64,000 bases of DNA from Paraburkholderia unamae. GTDB taxonomy: Bacteria; Pseudomonadota; Gammaproteobacteria; Burkholderiales; Burkholderiaceae. Positions 18,359 to 28,184 of the stretch are shown in pieces. The translations under genes were made by a program, and so were the position numbers. A model generated the notes under the pieces. That model was not told the origin of the DNA. It did no database searches and was given only the letters and a program-made list of their open reading frames with translations. The stretch lies in contig NZ_QLSU01000005.1 of NCBI RefSeq assembly GCF_003268775.1, forward strand, positions 186,001-250,000, written 5' to 3'. The stretch's first letter is position 1, and each line of letters starts with the position of its first letter.

Positions 18359-18886
18359 TTACTGCGAGGACTGCGGAGCCTGCTGGACCTGGCCGCCCTG
18401 CTGCTGGGCCGACATGCCGTTCATCATCTGGTCTTTCATCTCCGAGTCGTTGGCCTGACGGTCGGCCTTGTGGATGATCTTGGCGTCCTGCACCTGGGCC
18501 TTGTACTGCGACTTCGCCTGCTTCTTCGCGTCGCCGTACTCCGCATTCGCCGACTTTTTGGCGCTGCGGTACTCGGCGTTCGCCGCCGCGTTCGCGTTGC
18601 GCTTTTGCACCAGCGGGTCGGCTGACTGCGGCGCCGTCAGGTTCTGCGGCGCGGGCGCGGGTTGCGCGATACCGGCAGCGGCCGGCGCCTGGCTGGGTGC
18701 CTGGCCGCCCATCTGGCCCGGCGCCATCGCCGGTGCGGCGGAAGGTGCCAGCGCGGGCGCCCCGCCGCCGGCCTGTGCCGCACCCTGGGTCGCAGTTTGG
18801 GCAAACGCACCCTGCGCGAACACGGCGGCCGTGGTCACGGTGGCAAAAGCGGCGGTAGCGGTCAGCAGTTTGCGAATCTGGGTCAT
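18359..18886 (-). CDS. Secreted Ala/Gln-rich protein with 11-residue repeats
   Basis: This 175-residue protein has a signal peptide ending GAFAQ. An Ala/Pro/Gly/Gln-rich disordered region follows. Near residues 110-145 are three 11-residue units (NAEYRSAKKSA, NAEYGDAKKQA, KSQYKAQVQDA), a pattern expected of an amphipathic helix or coiled coil. The tail is Gln-rich. An AGAGGA site lies 6 bp before the ATG. The protein is probably periplasmic or surface-exposed; no known function is recognised. Confidence 0.75.
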   Translation of the reverse strand: MTQIRKLLTATAAFATVTTAAVFAQGAFAQTATQGAAQAGGGAPALAPSAAPAMAPGQMGGQAPSQAPAAAGIAQPAPAPQNLTAPQSADPLVQKRNANAAANAEYRSAKKSANAEYGDAKKQAKSQYKAQVQDAKIIHKADRQANDSEMKDQMMNGMSAQQQGGQVQQAPQSSQ

Positions 18887-19211
18887 GGCGTATCCTCTTT
18901 GCAGTGGTTCCGAAGGCTCGGTTGCGGCGAACAGGTCCGCTACAGCCGCGCCCCCGCTCGATGTAGCCGCCCGGTAAAACGAATGAGCAAGGTTGGGCGG
19001 CGCTGTCGATCCGGGTGAAACCATTTTGGTCTGAAGATCGCCGCGCGGTCCCGCAACGTTACTCAACGTTGCACTTTCTGACGAATTCATAACATCTGGC
19101 CCCGAGATGTGACAGCAGCGTGTACGCCACAGAGGGCCGCGGCAAGCCGGCGATCGCTTATGATGCTCACCCTTCGCGCGCCTCCCGCGCGCATCTGAAT
19201 GCCGATCCGCC
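18887..19211. other. Intergenic region between divergent genes, with inverted repeat
   Basis: This 325-bp gap separates the secreted protein gene (minus) from the S4 protein gene (plus). It contains a perfect inverted repeat GCAACGTT-ACTC-AACGTTGC (19053-19072), a possible operator. A TATGAT sequence near 19158 could be a -10 box for the plus-strand gene. No further gene is seen. Confidence 0.5.
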
Positions 19212-19433
19212 ATGCCCAATCTCGATTTCACGCTCACCGGCGACTACGTCGAACTGCACAACCTCCTGAAGATCACCGGCCTCGCGGACAGCGGCGGCTC
19301 GGCCAAGCAGGTCGTCGCCTCGGGCGCGGTGAAAGTGGACGGCGAGGTCGAACTGCGCAAGACCTGCAAGATCCGCGCGGGCCAGGTCGTGCTGCTCGGC
19401 GACACGCGCATTGCCATCAAAGAGCCGGATTAA
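19212..19433 (+). CDS. YbcJ-like S4-domain RNA-binding protein
   Basis: This 73-residue protein consists of a single S4 domain. The RNA-binding surface is recognisable in ELHNLLKITGLADSGGSAKQVVASGAVKVDGEVE and KTCKIRAGQVV. It matches the E. coli YbcJ family in length and layout. It is expected to bind structured RNA, possibly rRNA, but the target is unknown. Confidence 0.9.
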   Translation: MPNLDFTLTGDYVELHNLLKITGLADSGGSAKQVVASGAVKVDGEVELRKTCKIRAGQVVLLGDTRIAIKEPD

Positions 19434-19608
19434 AGTGCCGATCGATGCGCCCATCAAAGCGCCCGACCGGAATTGCGCGCAAGCGACACCCATGCACCGT
19501 ATTTGAGCGCGCGGATCGACAACGCGACCGCCGCGCAATAAGCTTTCAGTTTCGACAGACAACCGTACTCAGAGCCTTGCGGCGCGTATCTCGCGCCGCT
19601 TGTTTTTC

Positions 19609-20994
19609 ATGACCCGAACCACGCTTTCCGGCCGCGCCGTTTCCACATCGCCCACGCTGCGCCGCCACGCCGCCGACACCGCCCGCCTCGCCGGACCGCT
19701 CGCGATCGCCCAGCTCTCGCAGATGGCGATGAGCGTCACCGACACCGTGCTGCTCGGCTCGCTGGGCGCCGACGCGCTCGCCGCGGGCGGCCTCGGCGCG
19801 AACATGTTCTTCGTCGTGGTGACCGTGCTGCAAGGCGTGCTGACCTCGGTGAGCGTGAGCGTCGCGCAGGCGCGCGGCGCCGCCAACGAAAGCCAGGTGC
19901 CGCACATCTACTGGACGGGCTTCGCGCTTTCGCTGCTGCTCTCGCTGCCCGCCTTCGCGCTGCTCTCGTTCGCGGAGCCGATCCTGCGCGCGCTCGGCGA
20001 GCCGACGCTGCTCGCCCATCACATCGGCGAATACACGGCCGTGCTGCGCTGGGGCGCGCCCGCGAGCCTGATCGGCGTGGGGCTCATGCGCTCGTTCCTG
20101 CCCGCCATCGGCGCGGCGCGGCGCCTCTTGTGGGTGTCGATTGCGAGCGTGTTCAGCAACGGCTTTCTCAATTACGGGCTGATCCACGGCGTGTGGGGGC
20201 TGCCGCGACTGGGCTTTCTCGGCTCGGCGGCCGCCACGACCACAACGGTCTGGCTCACGGCGTTCGTGCTGATGGCCCTGCTGCACCTGCGCCCCTCGCA
20301 CCAGCGTTTCGTGATCGCGCGCCGGCCCACGGCGCCGCTCATGGGCGAGTTGTTTGCGATCGGCTGGCCGGTCGCCATCACCTATGCCGTCGAGGCGACG
20401 CTCTTTCTCGCCACCGGCCTGCTCGCGGGCCTGCTCGGCGAAACGCCGCTCGCGGCGCACCAGATCGCCCTGAACGTGGCCTCCGTGACCTTCATGGTGC
20501 CGCTCGCGATCGGCCAGGCGGCCAACGTGCGCGTGGGTTACTGGATCGGTGCGGGCGCGCCGCGCGCGGCGCGCCACGCGGGTTTCGTCGCGCTCGCGCT
20601 CGGTGTGGGTTTCATGACGCTCTCGGCGCTCGTGATGGTGCTCGCGCCGCACTGGATCGTCGGGCTCTATCTGCATCTCGACGATCCGGCCAACGCCAAC
20701 ACGGTCGGGCTCGCGGCCACGCTGCTCGGCGTCGCGGCCATCTTCCAGATCGTCGACGGCGCGCAGACCGTGGGCTCGGGTTGCCTGCGCGGCCTGAAGG
20801 ACACGCGCGTGCCGATGGTCGCGGCCACGCTCGGTTACTGGGGCATCGGTTTTCCGTTGGGATACGCGCTCGCGTTCCACTTCGGCCTTGGCGCGCTCGG
20901 CCTCTGGTGGGGCCTCGCGGCGGGGCTCACCACGGTCGCCGTGCTCATGACATGGCGCTTTCACCGCATGAGCCTGCTCGCCCAAGCCAGGTAA
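19609..20994 (+). CDS. MATE-family multidrug/cation efflux transporter (NorM-like)
   Basis: This 461-residue inner-membrane protein has about twelve hydrophobic segments in two homologous halves. MATE hallmarks are LAGPLAIAQLSQMAMSVTDTVLLGSLG and, in the second half, IGWPVAITYAVEATLFLATGLLAGLLGETPLAAHQIALNVASVTFMVPLAIGQAANVRVG. Family members expel cationic compounds using Na+ or H+ gradients; the substrate is not predictable. ATG 19609 is used; the frame also has a TTG three codons upstream. Confidence 0.93.
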   Translation: MTRTTLSGRAVSTSPTLRRHAADTARLAGPLAIAQLSQMAMSVTDTVLLGSLGADALAAGGLGANMFFVVVTVLQGVLTSVSVSVAQARGAANESQVPHIYWTGFALSLLLSLPAFALLSFAEPILRALGEPTLLAHHIGEYTAVLRWGAPASLIGVGLMRSFLPAIGAARRLLWVSIASVFSNGFLNYGLIHGVWGLPRLGFLGSAAATTTTVWLTAFVLMALLHLRPSHQRFVIARRPTAPLMGELFAIGWPVAITYAVEATLFLATGLLAGLLGETPLAAHQIALNVASVTFMVPLAIGQAANVRVGYWIGAGAPRAARHAGFVALALGVGFMTLSALVMVLAPHWIVGLYLHLDDPANANTVGLAATLLGVAAIFQIVDGAQTVGSGCLRGLKDTRVPMVAATLGYWGIGFPLGYALAFHFGLGALGLWWGLAAGLTTVAVLMTWRFHRMSLLAQAR

Positions 20995-21106
20995 TGGCCA
21001 CGTAATGGCCAGATAAGGGGTGCGAGGTGACGGGTTAAGCAAGCGGTTAAAATAGGCGGCTGGCGCCCCATGCGCCGTCCGTCCCACGAGGGCAGGAACC
21101 GTGCGC

Positions 21107-21156
21107 TGCATGGAGGGGGCCGGGTGCTAAAGCGCCAGGTCCCGCCGACAAAGGAG
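21107..21156 (+). promoter_or_regulatory. Structured leader element, copy C (before symporter gene)
   Basis: The sequence starts CTGCATGG, then forms an outer GGGGCC/GGTCCC stem enclosing GGTGC-TAAA-GCGCC, and ends GGTCCCGCCGACAAAGGAGA. It shares a 13-nt block (GGTCCCGCCGACA) with the copy near 29.1 kb. The next start codon is about 70 bp further on. Confidence 0.5.
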
Positions 21157-21228
21157 ACAGCCCCGCCGCCACGGCGAGGCAACGCGCGCCACGACCTAAA
21201 ACGAACCCCTCTCACGGACCACCCTTTC

Positions 21229-22191
21229 ATGCTTGCCCCGATCACCCGACTCTTCCCGCTCTGGGCTGTCCTCGTTTCACTGCTTGCGTACTTCGATCCG
21301 GGCCTCGTCGCGCCAATCGCGCCGCACGTCACCACGCTCCTGATGATCATCATGCTGGCGATGGGCGTGACACTCTCGTTCGCCGACTTCCAGCGCGTCT
21401 TCACGCGCCCCGCGCCCGTGGCGGCCGGCATCTTCCTGCACTACCTCGTCATGCCGCTCGCCGCCTGGGCGATCGCCAAGGTGCTGCACATGCCGCCCGA
21501 CCTCACCGCGGGCATGGTGCTCGTGGGCAGTGTGGCGAGCGGCACGGCGTCGAACGTGATGATCTATCTCGCGCGCGGCGACGTCGCGCTTTCGGTGACG
21601 ATCAGCGCGCTCTCCACGCTCGTCGGCGTGTTCGCGACGCCGCTCCTCACGCGTCTCTACGTCGATGCCTCGATCGTCGTCGACGTGCACGGCATGCTCA
21701 TGAGCATCCTGCAAATCGTCGGCCTGCCGATCGCGATCGGCCTCGTCGTGAACCGCCTTGCGGGCGGCCTCGTGCGCCGCGTCGAGCCGGTGCTGCCGCT
21801 CGTCTCCATGGTGTCGATCCTCGCGATCATCGCGGCCGTCGTGGGCGGCACGCACGCGAGCATCGCCACGGTCGGCCCGCTCGTCGCGCTCGGCGTGGTG
21901 CTGCACAACGGCATCGGCCTGCTCGGCGGCTACTGGGGGGGCCGACTGCTCGGCTTCGACGAATCCGTGTGCCGCACGCTCGCCATCGAAGTGGGCATGC
22001 AGAACTCGGGGCTCGCCGCGACCCTCGGCAAGCTCTACTTCTCGCCGCTCGCCGCCCTGCCCGGCGCGCTGTTTTCGGTGTGGCACAACCTCTCGGGCTC
22101 GGTGCTCGCGGGCTACTGGGCCGGCAAGCCGGCGCGCGGCAGCTCGCGCGACGCGCAAGGCGCCGCCCGCGCCACGCCCGAGCGCGGCTGA
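21229..22191 (+). CDS. Bile acid:sodium symporter-family transporter (BASS)
   Basis: This 320-residue membrane protein has about nine or ten hydrophobic segments. BASS features are [53 protein letters not shown] and [24 protein letters not shown]. The closest group is probably PanS/YocS-like transporters of organic acids such as ketopantoate; the substrate is not certain. ATG 21229 matches the family start, although the frame is open upstream through the leader element. No clear Shine-Dalgarno sequence precedes it. Confidence 0.9.
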   Translation: MLAPITRLFPLWAVLVSLLAYFDPGLVAPIAPHVTTLLMIIMLAMGVTLSFADFQRVFTRPAPVAAGIFLHYLVMPLAAWAIAKVLHMPPDLTAGMVLVGSVASGTASNVMIYLARGDVALSVTISALSTLVGVFATPLLTRLYVDASIVVDVHGMLMSILQIVGLPIAIGLVVNRLAGGLVRRVEPVLPLVSMVSILAIIAAVVGGTHASIATVGPLVALGVVLHNGIGLLGGYWGGRLLGFDESVCRTLAIEVGMQNSGLAATLGKLYFSPLAALPGALFSVWHNLSGSVLAGYWAGKPARGSSRDAQGAARATPERG

Positions 22192-22202
22192 CCACGCAAC
22201 AC

Positions 22203-22230
22203 CGGCGTGAGCGTCTCGACGCTCACGCCG
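22203..22230 (+). terminator. Stem-loop after symporter gene
   Basis: A perfect 12-bp stem (22203-22214 with 22219-22230, CGGCGTGAGCGT arm) has a CTCG loop. It lacks a T tract, so it is a weak terminator or an mRNA-stabilising hairpin. Confidence 0.6.
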
Positions 22231-22472
22231 CACGCGCCGCCCAATGCGCGAGCGCGCCAGCGCTTCCGCTTCCGCTTCCGTCGCACGCTCCTGTTGTTCG
22301 CCGTGCGCGCAGTGTCGCGCCACGGCGAGCGCCGCTGCTTGCGGCCGGGCTGCAAGCGTAATCGTCACGCCTTGCCGCCCTGCCGATGAGGTTCGAAAAT
22401 TGCTCAGCCAGCTTGCCCGCTGCCGCAAGCACGGCGGGCGGCTTCCCGTAGAATCCCCGCGAAGGCCGTGCA

Positions 22473-24200
22473 ATGAAAACGAACCATCCCACGATGCGAC
22501 GTTCGCAAAGGAGATCCAGCTTGGCCGCGCATTTCGCCCTGCCCGCCGTTTTTTCGCGCCGCCTGCCGCCGTTGCCGGCGCCTCACGCGCCGCGCACGCT
22601 TCGCGCGCTTTTTGCGCTGCTCTGCTTCACGCTCGTCGCAGGCTGCGCGACACGCCCGCCCGCCACCGACTACCCGCGCGAGACCACCTCGGCCCTGCCC
22701 GCGTCCGAGGCGAGCGCCACGCCGCTCGGCCTCGCGCTCGCCGCGCCCGAGGCCGCGCATCCCGGCCAGTCGGGCTTTCGCCTGCTCGCCACCGGCACCG
22801 ACTCGCTGCAAATGCGCATCGCGCTCGCACGGGCGGCGACGAAGACGCTCGACATGCAGTACTACATCGCCAACGAGGACACCACCGGCAAGCTGCTGCT
22901 CGGCTCGGCGCTCTATGCGGCCGATCGCGGCGTGCATGTGCGCATGCTCGTGGACGACCTGAACTTCCACGACATCGACCGTCTGATGGCTGCGCTCAAC
23001 AGCCATCCGAACATCCAGATCCGCGTGTTCAATCCGTATGGCAGCACGAGCGAATCGATGCTCCTGCGCACGCGCAACTTCTTCACGAACGTCGACCAGT
23101 TCACGCGCCGCATGCACAACAAGGCGACGATCGTCGACAACGAGCTCGCGATCGTGGGCGGCCGCAATCTCGGCGACGAATACTTCAGCGCGAGCCCGAC
23201 GTTGCAGTTCACCGATCTCGACATGCTCGCGGCGGGCCCGGTCGCGCAAGACGTCTCGGCAAGTTTCGACGCTTACTGGAACAGCTCGATCTCGTACCCC
23301 TTGAGCGTGCTCAATCATCAGAAGTTCGATCCGCACGATCTGGACACCGCGCGCGACGACCTGCGCAAGCACTGGAGCGAAACCGCCGATCCGTACAACG
23401 CCAAGCCGCTCAACGCCACGCCGCTCGCGCAGCAGATCACGCGCGGCGAGCTCGGCCTGAACTGGGCGAAATGGGAGTTCGTGGCCGACTCGCCCGGCAA
23501 GATCGCGGGCGCCGAGCATGGCGAGATGGGCGACGCCATGCGCGCGCTGCTCGATCGCATCCATCAGGCGAAAAGCAGCGTGCTGGTTTTCTCGCCGTAT
23601 TTCGTGCCGCACGACACGGGCGTGCAGGAAATACGCACGCTCACCTCGCAGGGCGTGCGCGTGGCGATCGTCACCAACTCGCTCGCGGCCACCGACGCCG
23701 TCGCGGTCCAGGCCGGCTACAGCCCGTACCGCGTGCCCATGCTCAAGGCCGGCGCCGAGCTTTATGAATTCAAGCCGCGCCAGCCCGAACGCACCGGGCA
23801 GCGGCGCTTCGGCGTGGTCGGTTCGCGCTCGCGCGCGAGCCTGCATGCGAAGGCCTATGTGATCGACGAAAGCACGCTCGTGATCGGCTCGCTCAATCTC
23901 GATCCACGCTCGGCGAACCTGAATACCGAGCTTGCGCTTGCCGTCGAAAGTCCGCCCATCGCGCACGAGGTGGCCGGCTATTTCGCGCTCGCGACCTCGC
24001 CGAAAGTGAGCTACCGCGTGACGCTCGCGACGCCCTACCAGCTCGCTTCGATGCGTGGCAGCGCGATCTCCTCGCCGCTCGTCTGGACCGATGAGGAAGA
24101 CGGCGTGATCCGCACCTACAACCTCGATCCTGGTGCGGGTTTCTACCGAAATCTTCTAACCGGGCTATTCTTGCTGTTGCCGGTCGACAGCCAGCTGTGA
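22473..24200 (+). CDS. Phospholipase D-family lipoprotein (cardiolipin synthase C-like)
   Basis: This 575-residue protein has a signal sequence and lipobox LVAGC near residue 57. Two PLD catalytic motifs follow: [18 protein letters not shown] and [18 protein letters not shown]. This layout matches ClsC/YmdC-type enzymes that form cardiolipin from phosphatidylglycerol with phosphatidylethanolamine or a second lipid, but a phospholipase activity is also possible. ATG 22473 is taken; a second ATG at 22494 is close and would give a shorter signal peptide. Confidence 0.88.
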   Translation: MKTNHPTMRRSQRRSSLAAHFALPAVFSRRLPPLPAPHAPRTLRALFALLCFTLVAGCATRPPATDYPRETTSALPASEASATPLGLALAAPEAAHPGQSGFRLLATGTDSLQMRIALARAATKTLDMQYYIANEDTTGKLLLGSALYAADRGVHVRMLVDDLNFHDIDRLMAALNSHPNIQIRVFNPYGSTSESMLLRTRNFFTNVDQFTRRMHNKATIVDNELAIVGGRNLGDEYFSASPTLQFTDLDMLAAGPVAQDVSASFDAYWNSSISYPLSVLNHQKFDPHDLDTARDDLRKHWSETADPYNAKPLNATPLAQQITRGELGLNWAKWEFVADSPGKIAGAEHGEMGDAMRALLDRIHQAKSSVLVFSPYFVPHDTGVQEIRTLTSQGVRVAIVTNSLAATDAVAVQAGYSPYRVPMLKAGAELYEFKPRQPERTGQRRFGVVGSRSRASLHAKAYVIDESTLVIGSLNLDPRSANLNTELALAVESPPIAHEVAGYFALATSPKVSYRVTLATPYQLASMRGSAISSPLVWTDEEDGVIRTYNLDPGAGFYRNLLTGLFLLLPVDSQL

Positions 24201-24526
24201 GCGCGACGGCGGAGCGATCCATCGCCCCGCCGCGCGTCGCAGCGAGTCCGTCGGTCCTGCAATACGTGCAATACGTGCAATACGTGCAATACGTGCTACA
24301 CGTGCAGTACGTCGTACCCTCCGCCGTCGAGCCAGCCACGAAGCCGCCCTCAGCGCACCGAGCGCCGCCGCGCCTTCGCACCGGCCGCGCAGCCGCCCGA
24401 GCACCACGCGCCGCGCCGCCGCAGCCCAGCCACCACGCGGAAACGAACCCGTCACGAAAGCGGCGCCTTCGCAACAAGCGCGAACAGCCCAAGCCAACGG
24501 CGCCGCCTCAATCACCGGAGTCTCAC
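24201..24526. other. 326-bp gap between PLD gene and fumC
   Basis: This stretch contains a 9-bp tandem repeat (24261-24314) and otherwise Pro/Ala-rich translation in one frame without family resemblance. An open frame joins it to fumC, but no signal of a real N-terminal extension was found. Confidence 0.5.
24261..24314. repeat. 9-bp tandem repeat (AATACGTGC)
   Basis: Four perfect copies of AATACGTGC are followed by two degenerate copies (TACACGTGC and AGTACGTCG), six units in all. The array is 213 bp upstream of fumC. Confidence 0.9.
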
Positions 24527-25939
24527 ATGACCGCAAGCAACGAAAACGTCCGCATGGAGCGCGACACTTTCGGCGAAATCGCCGTGCCCGCCCAGCAGCT
24601 GTGGGGCGCGCAAACCCAGCGCTCGCTGCAAAACTTCCGCATCTCCACGGAGAAGCAGTCGCCCGAACTCATCACCGCGCTCGCCACCATCAAGCGCGCC
24701 GCGGCCGAGGTCAATCTTTCGCTCGGCGTGCTCGACGAAGCCAAGGCGCACGCCATCGTGCAGGCCGCCGACGAGATCATCGCGGGCAAGCACCCCGGCG
24801 AATTTCCGCTTGCCGTATGGCAAACGGGCTCCGGCACGCAGACCAACATGAACCTCAACGAGGTGATCGCCAACCGCGCGAGCGAGATTCTGGGCGGCGA
24901 GCGCGGCGAGGCGCGCAAGGTGCACCCGAACGACGACGTGAACCGCGGCCAGTCGTCCAACGACGTGTTCCCCACGGCCATGCACGTGGCCGCCGCGTAC
25001 GGCATCGTCAAGCATCTGCTGCCCGCGCTCAAGACGCTGCGCGACACGCTCGACACCAAGGCGAAAGCCTTTGCCGACATCGTGAAGATCGGCCGCACGC
25101 ACCTCCAGGACGCCACACCGCTTACGCTCGGCCAGGAGTTCTCGGGCTATGTCGCGCAGCTCGATCACGGCATCAAGCATGTGGAATCGTCGCTGCCGCA
25201 CCTCTACGAGCTCGCCCAAGGCGGCACGGCGGTCGGCACGGGCCTGAACGCGCACCCGCAGTTCGCGCACAAGGTGGCCGAAACCATTGCGAAGCTCACG
25301 GGCGTGCCCTTCGTTACTGCGCCGAACAAGTTCGAGGTGATGGCCGCCGCCGACGCGCTCGTGTTCGCGCACGGTGCGCTCAAGACCGTGGCCGCGAGCC
25401 TCATGAAGATCGCCAACGACGTACGCTGGCTGGCCAGCGGCCCGCGCTGCGGCCTCGGCGAACTGTCGATTCCCGAAAACGAGCCGGGCAGCTCGATCAT
25501 GCCGGGCAAGGTCAATCCCACGCAGTCCGAAGCCGTGACGATGCTGTGCTGCCAGGTGTTCGGCAACGACGTGGCCGTGAACATGGGCGGCGCGAGCGGC
25601 AACTTCGAGTTGAACGTGTTCCGGCCGATGATCGCGCACAACGTGCTGCAATCGATTCGCCTGCTCGCCGACGGCGCGCTCAGCTTCAACGATCATTGCG
25701 CCGTGGGGATCGAGCCGAACCGCTCGCGCATCGACGCGCTGCTCAACGAGTCGCTCATGCTCGTGACGGCGCTCAATCCGCACATCGGCTACGACAAGGC
25801 CGCGCAGATCGCCAAGAAGGCGCACAAGGAAGGCACCACGCTCAAGGCCGCGGCGCTCGCGCTCGGGCACGTGAGCGAACAGCAATTCGACGAATGGGTG
25901 AAGCCGGGCGAGATGGTGGGTACCGGATCGCGGAGTTGA
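24527..25939 (+). CDS. fumC: Fumarate hydratase class II
   Basis: This 470-residue cytoplasmic TCA-cycle enzyme reversibly hydrates fumarate to L-malate and is oxygen-stable because it lacks an Fe-S cluster. It carries the family signature [48 protein letters not shown] and [20 protein letters not shown] 24527 has a CGGAG site upstream and gives the usual length, with a short extra MTASNENVR leader. A strong terminator follows. Confidence 0.97.
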   Translation: MTASNENVRMERDTFGEIAVPAQQLWGAQTQRSLQNFRISTEKQSPELITALATIKRAAAEVNLSLGVLDEAKAHAIVQAADEIIAGKHPGEFPLAVWQTGSGTQTNMNLNEVIANRASEILGGERGEARKVHPNDDVNRGQSSNDVFPTAMHVAAAYGIVKHLLPALKTLRDTLDTKAKAFADIVKIGRTHLQDATPLTLGQEFSGYVAQLDHGIKHVESSLPHLYELAQGGTAVGTGLNAHPQFAHKVAETIAKLTGVPFVTAPNKFEVMAAADALVFAHGALKTVAASLMKIANDVRWLASGPRCGLGELSIPENEPGSSIMPGKVNPTQSEAVTMLCCQVFGNDVAVNMGGASGNFELNVFRPMIAHNVLQSIRLLADGALSFNDHCAVGIEPNRSRIDALLNESLMLVTALNPHIGYDKAAQIAKKAHKEGTTLKAAALALGHVSEQQFDEWVKPGEMVGTGSRS

Positions 25940-25967
25940 TCCCAGCCTGATCCCGCGTTCTGAACGC

Positions 25968-26006
25968 AAAACGGGCGGCGAGGTTTCGACCTTCGCCGCC
26001 CGTTTT
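25968..26006. terminator. Convergent terminator between fumC and thioesterase gene
   Basis: A long stem (AAAACGGGCGGCG with CGCCGCCCGTTTT, one bulge in the upper part) has a TTCG loop and short A/T flanks on both sides. It could work on both strands. Confidence 0.85.
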
Positions 26007-26043
26007 CTCATGCGTGTTCAGCGCATGGCTTGCGTCGTGGGCT

Positions 26044-26562
26044 TCACACTTCGCCCTTGGCCACTTCCTCGGGCTTCAGTTCGATGATCGCGTCGAGCGC
26101 GTCGCGCACGTCGAGCGCGTATTTCGCGAGGCGCTTTTGCTCCTCCGTTTCCGGCACAAACGTCGGCACGGGAATGGGATTGCCGTTTTCGTCGACGGCG
26201 ACGAACACGATCAGGCAGTCCGTGGTGAGACGCAACTGGCCGCTCTTGGGGTCGCCCGCGTGCACGGTGATGTGGATGTGCATCGAGGTGCGGCCCGTGG
26301 CGACCACGCGCGCGCGCAGCTCGACCATGTTGCCGACGAGAATCGGCCGGCGAAAGCGGATGTTGCCCACGCTCACCGTCACGCAATAGCGGCCGGACCA
26401 GACGGCCGCGCAGGCATACGCCGTCTCGTCGATCCACTTCATCAGCGCACCGCCGTGCACTTTGCCGCCGAAATTCACCGAAGTCGGTTCGGCGAGGAAC
26501 CGGAATGTCGTTTCCGAACGGTCCAGCGGCTGGGTAGGCGTCTTCATATCGGCTTTACTCAT
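26044..26562 (-). CDS. Acyl-CoA thioesterase (hotdog fold, YciA-like)
   Basis: This 172-residue protein has the acyl-CoA hydrolase hotdog domain. Conserved parts are NFGGKVHGGALMKWIDETAYACAAVWSG, with the Asn/His/Asp-type active-site region, then NIRFRRPILVGNMVELRARVV and TDCLIVFVAVDENG. It hydrolyses acyl-CoA esters; chain-length preference is unknown. ATG 26562 is used; a second ATG five codons on (26547) is an alternative. Confidence 0.92.
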   Translation of the reverse strand: MSKADMKTPTQPLDRSETTFRFLAEPTSVNFGGKVHGGALMKWIDETAYACAAVWSGRYCVTVSVGNIRFRRPILVGNMVELRARVVATGRTSMHIHITVHAGDPKSGQLRLTTDCLIVFVAVDENGNPIPVPTFVPETEEQKRLAKYALDVRDALDAIIELKPEEVAKGEV

Positions 26563-26699
26563 GGCGATTCGGCTCTGGCGGCTCGAATTGTGGGGTAAGG
26601 AGCCGTCGATTATACGAGCGCAACACGACAGCCGCAGCGCAATGCTGAAGCCGGCTGCGGGCGAGCTCAACTTGCCGTCAACGCGCCGTGAACGCGCTG

Positions 26700-27734
26700 T
26701 CAGTTCGCCGCGAAACGCGCGCGATAGTCGAGCGGCAGCACGCCGTAGCTGCGCTCGAAGGCACGCCGCAGATTCTGCTCGGTGCCGAAGCCGCAGTCGG
26801 CCGCGATGCGCTTGAGCGGGCGGCGCGACTGCACGAGCGCATGCGCGGCGGCCTCCACGCGCATGGCCGCGACGGTGCGCGCGGGCGTGCGCCCCACGGC
26901 TTCGACGTAGCGGCGCGCAAAGGTGCGCGGGCTCATGCAGGCTTCCTCGGCAAGCCGCTCGACGTTCAGCTCGCCGTGCAGGTTGGCGGCCATCCAGCCG
27001 TGCAGCGCATCGAAGGCGCCGCCCGCCGTGGCCTGCGCCGTGAGCGCCTCGCTGAACTGCGACTGCCCGCCTGGCCGCTTCATGAACACCACGAGGCGGC
27101 GCGCCGCCTGCATGGCGATCGCGTGACCGCAGTCCTCCTCGATCAGCGCGAGCGCGAGATCGATGCCCGCCGAAACGCCCGCCGACGTCCACACGGCGCG
27201 GCCGTCGCGGTCGTCGCGGATGAAGATCGGTTCGGGATCGACCTCGACCTGGGGAAAGCGTTTCGCGAGCTGCGCGGCATTGCGCCAGTGCGTGGCGGCG
27301 CGGCGGCCGTCCAGCAGCCCCGCCGCCGCGAGGTAGAACGCGCCCGTGCAGACCGAGGCGACGCGGCGCGCGCGCGGCGCGGCCGCCGCGATCCAGGCGA
27401 CCAGTTCGGGCTGGAGCACGGTGGCGTCGTCGATGGGGACACCTGGCACGATAAGCGTGTCGATGGTGGCGGGGTCGAGCGCGTCGAGCCGCTCGGTGAC
27501 GATGGGCATGCCCGCGAAAGTCGGCAGCACGCCGCCCGCCACCGAGGCGAGCGTGGTGCGATAGGCGCAGGGCTCGCCTTGAGGCGCGCCGTGGAAAGCG
27601 CGCATGCCCAGTTCCGCGCGCCAGAAAGCCTCGACGGGACCGCAGGCGTCGAGCAGCACGAGGTCTGGCGCAACGGCGAACACGACGTGCCGCGCAGCGG
27701 CGACAGGGGAAGCATGGGACGTCTGGGGCGGCAT
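26700..27734 (-). CDS. GlxA/FtrA-type AraC-family regulator with DJ-1/PfpI domain
   Basis: This 344-residue protein has an N-terminal class I glutamine-amidotransferase-like domain (HVVFAVAPDLVLLDACGPVEAF, with the nucleophile-elbow region SVCTGAFYLAAAGLLDGRRAATHW). A C-terminal AraC DNA-binding domain follows (LNVERLAEEACMSPRTFARRY, RPLKRIAADCGFGTEQNLRRAF). Such proteins are usually ligand-responsive activators of catabolic genes. ATG 27734 (MPPQTSH) is preferred over an upstream start. Confidence 0.9.
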   Translation of the reverse strand: MPPQTSHASPVAAARHVVFAVAPDLVLLDACGPVEAFWRAELGMRAFHGAPQGEPCAYRTTLASVAGGVLPTFAGMPIVTERLDALDPATIDTLIVPGVPIDDATVLQPELVAWIAAAAPRARRVASVCTGAFYLAAAGLLDGRRAATHWRNAAQLAKRFPQVEVDPEPIFIRDDRDGRAVWTSAGVSAGIDLALALIEEDCGHAIAMQAARRLVVFMKRPGGQSQFSEALTAQATAGGAFDALHGWMAANLHGELNVERLAEEACMSPRTFARRYVEAVGRTPARTVAAMRVEAAAHALVQSRRPLKRIAADCGFGTEQNLRRAFERSYGVLPLDYRARFAAN

Positions 27735-27851
27735 GGCGTTGGGGGCGATCCGAAAGAGGACGCCCCATGATCGCACGCACGCGCATGGCAGTCAGGTCAA
27801 ACTTGCATCAATTTCTGCCAATCCATCCGACTGCGATACACAACGGTTCGA

Positions 27852-27998
27852 TCAGTTGTGGACGGCGATGCCCTGGTCGATCGTGCCGTACATCGTGATG
27901 CCGCTCCCGCTGCTGGAGGGCATGGAGCCGCCCTGCGCACAGGCCGCACACAGGGGCGCGAGCGCAACGAGAGCGAAAAGAACCAGAAAGCGTTTCAT
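27852..27998 (-). CDS. Small lipoprotein (48 residues)
   Basis: A short minus-strand frame encodes MKRFLVLFALVALAPLCAAC followed by a Gly/Ser-rich linker and a tail containing TMYGTIDQGIAVHN. The N-terminus is a clear lipoprotein signal with lipobox LCAAC, cleaving before Cys20 to leave a 29-residue lipopeptide. No Shine-Dalgarno sequence is obvious. Its reading is supported by the well-formed signal and the lack of any competing gene. Function is unknown. Confidence 0.7.
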   Translation of the reverse strand: MKRFLVLFALVALAPLCAACAQGGSMPSSSGSGITMYGTIDQGIAVHN

Positions 27999-28184
27999 GA
28001 CGGGAAAGCGGCTTGCGTAAAGAAACCCATTCTAGCGCGGGGGCCCGGCGCACCGCAGTCCGCGACGCCGCATGCCTGGAGCCACGTGCCTGCAATCGAT
28101 ACTTCATCTCGCCGTGAAACGTCGATTGCGCGGTTTCGCTAGAGTCACGATGTGGGCGTCATCGAAACGAAACAGGAAACTGCC

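Noticed and set aside
16111-18477. 788-codon plus-strand frame opposite the UvrD-like helicase
   Set aside because: It is an antisense frame across a gene with all helicase motifs and has Arg/His-rich composition.
21070-21228. Extended N-terminus for the BASS symporter through the leader element
   Set aside because: It would be a charged 53-residue tail unlike any family member and would translate the structured leader.
24197-24526. N-terminal extension of fumC through the 9-bp repeat
   Set aside because: FumC homologues begin near ATG 24527, which has a ribosome-binding site. The extension is low-complexity and partly repeat-derived.
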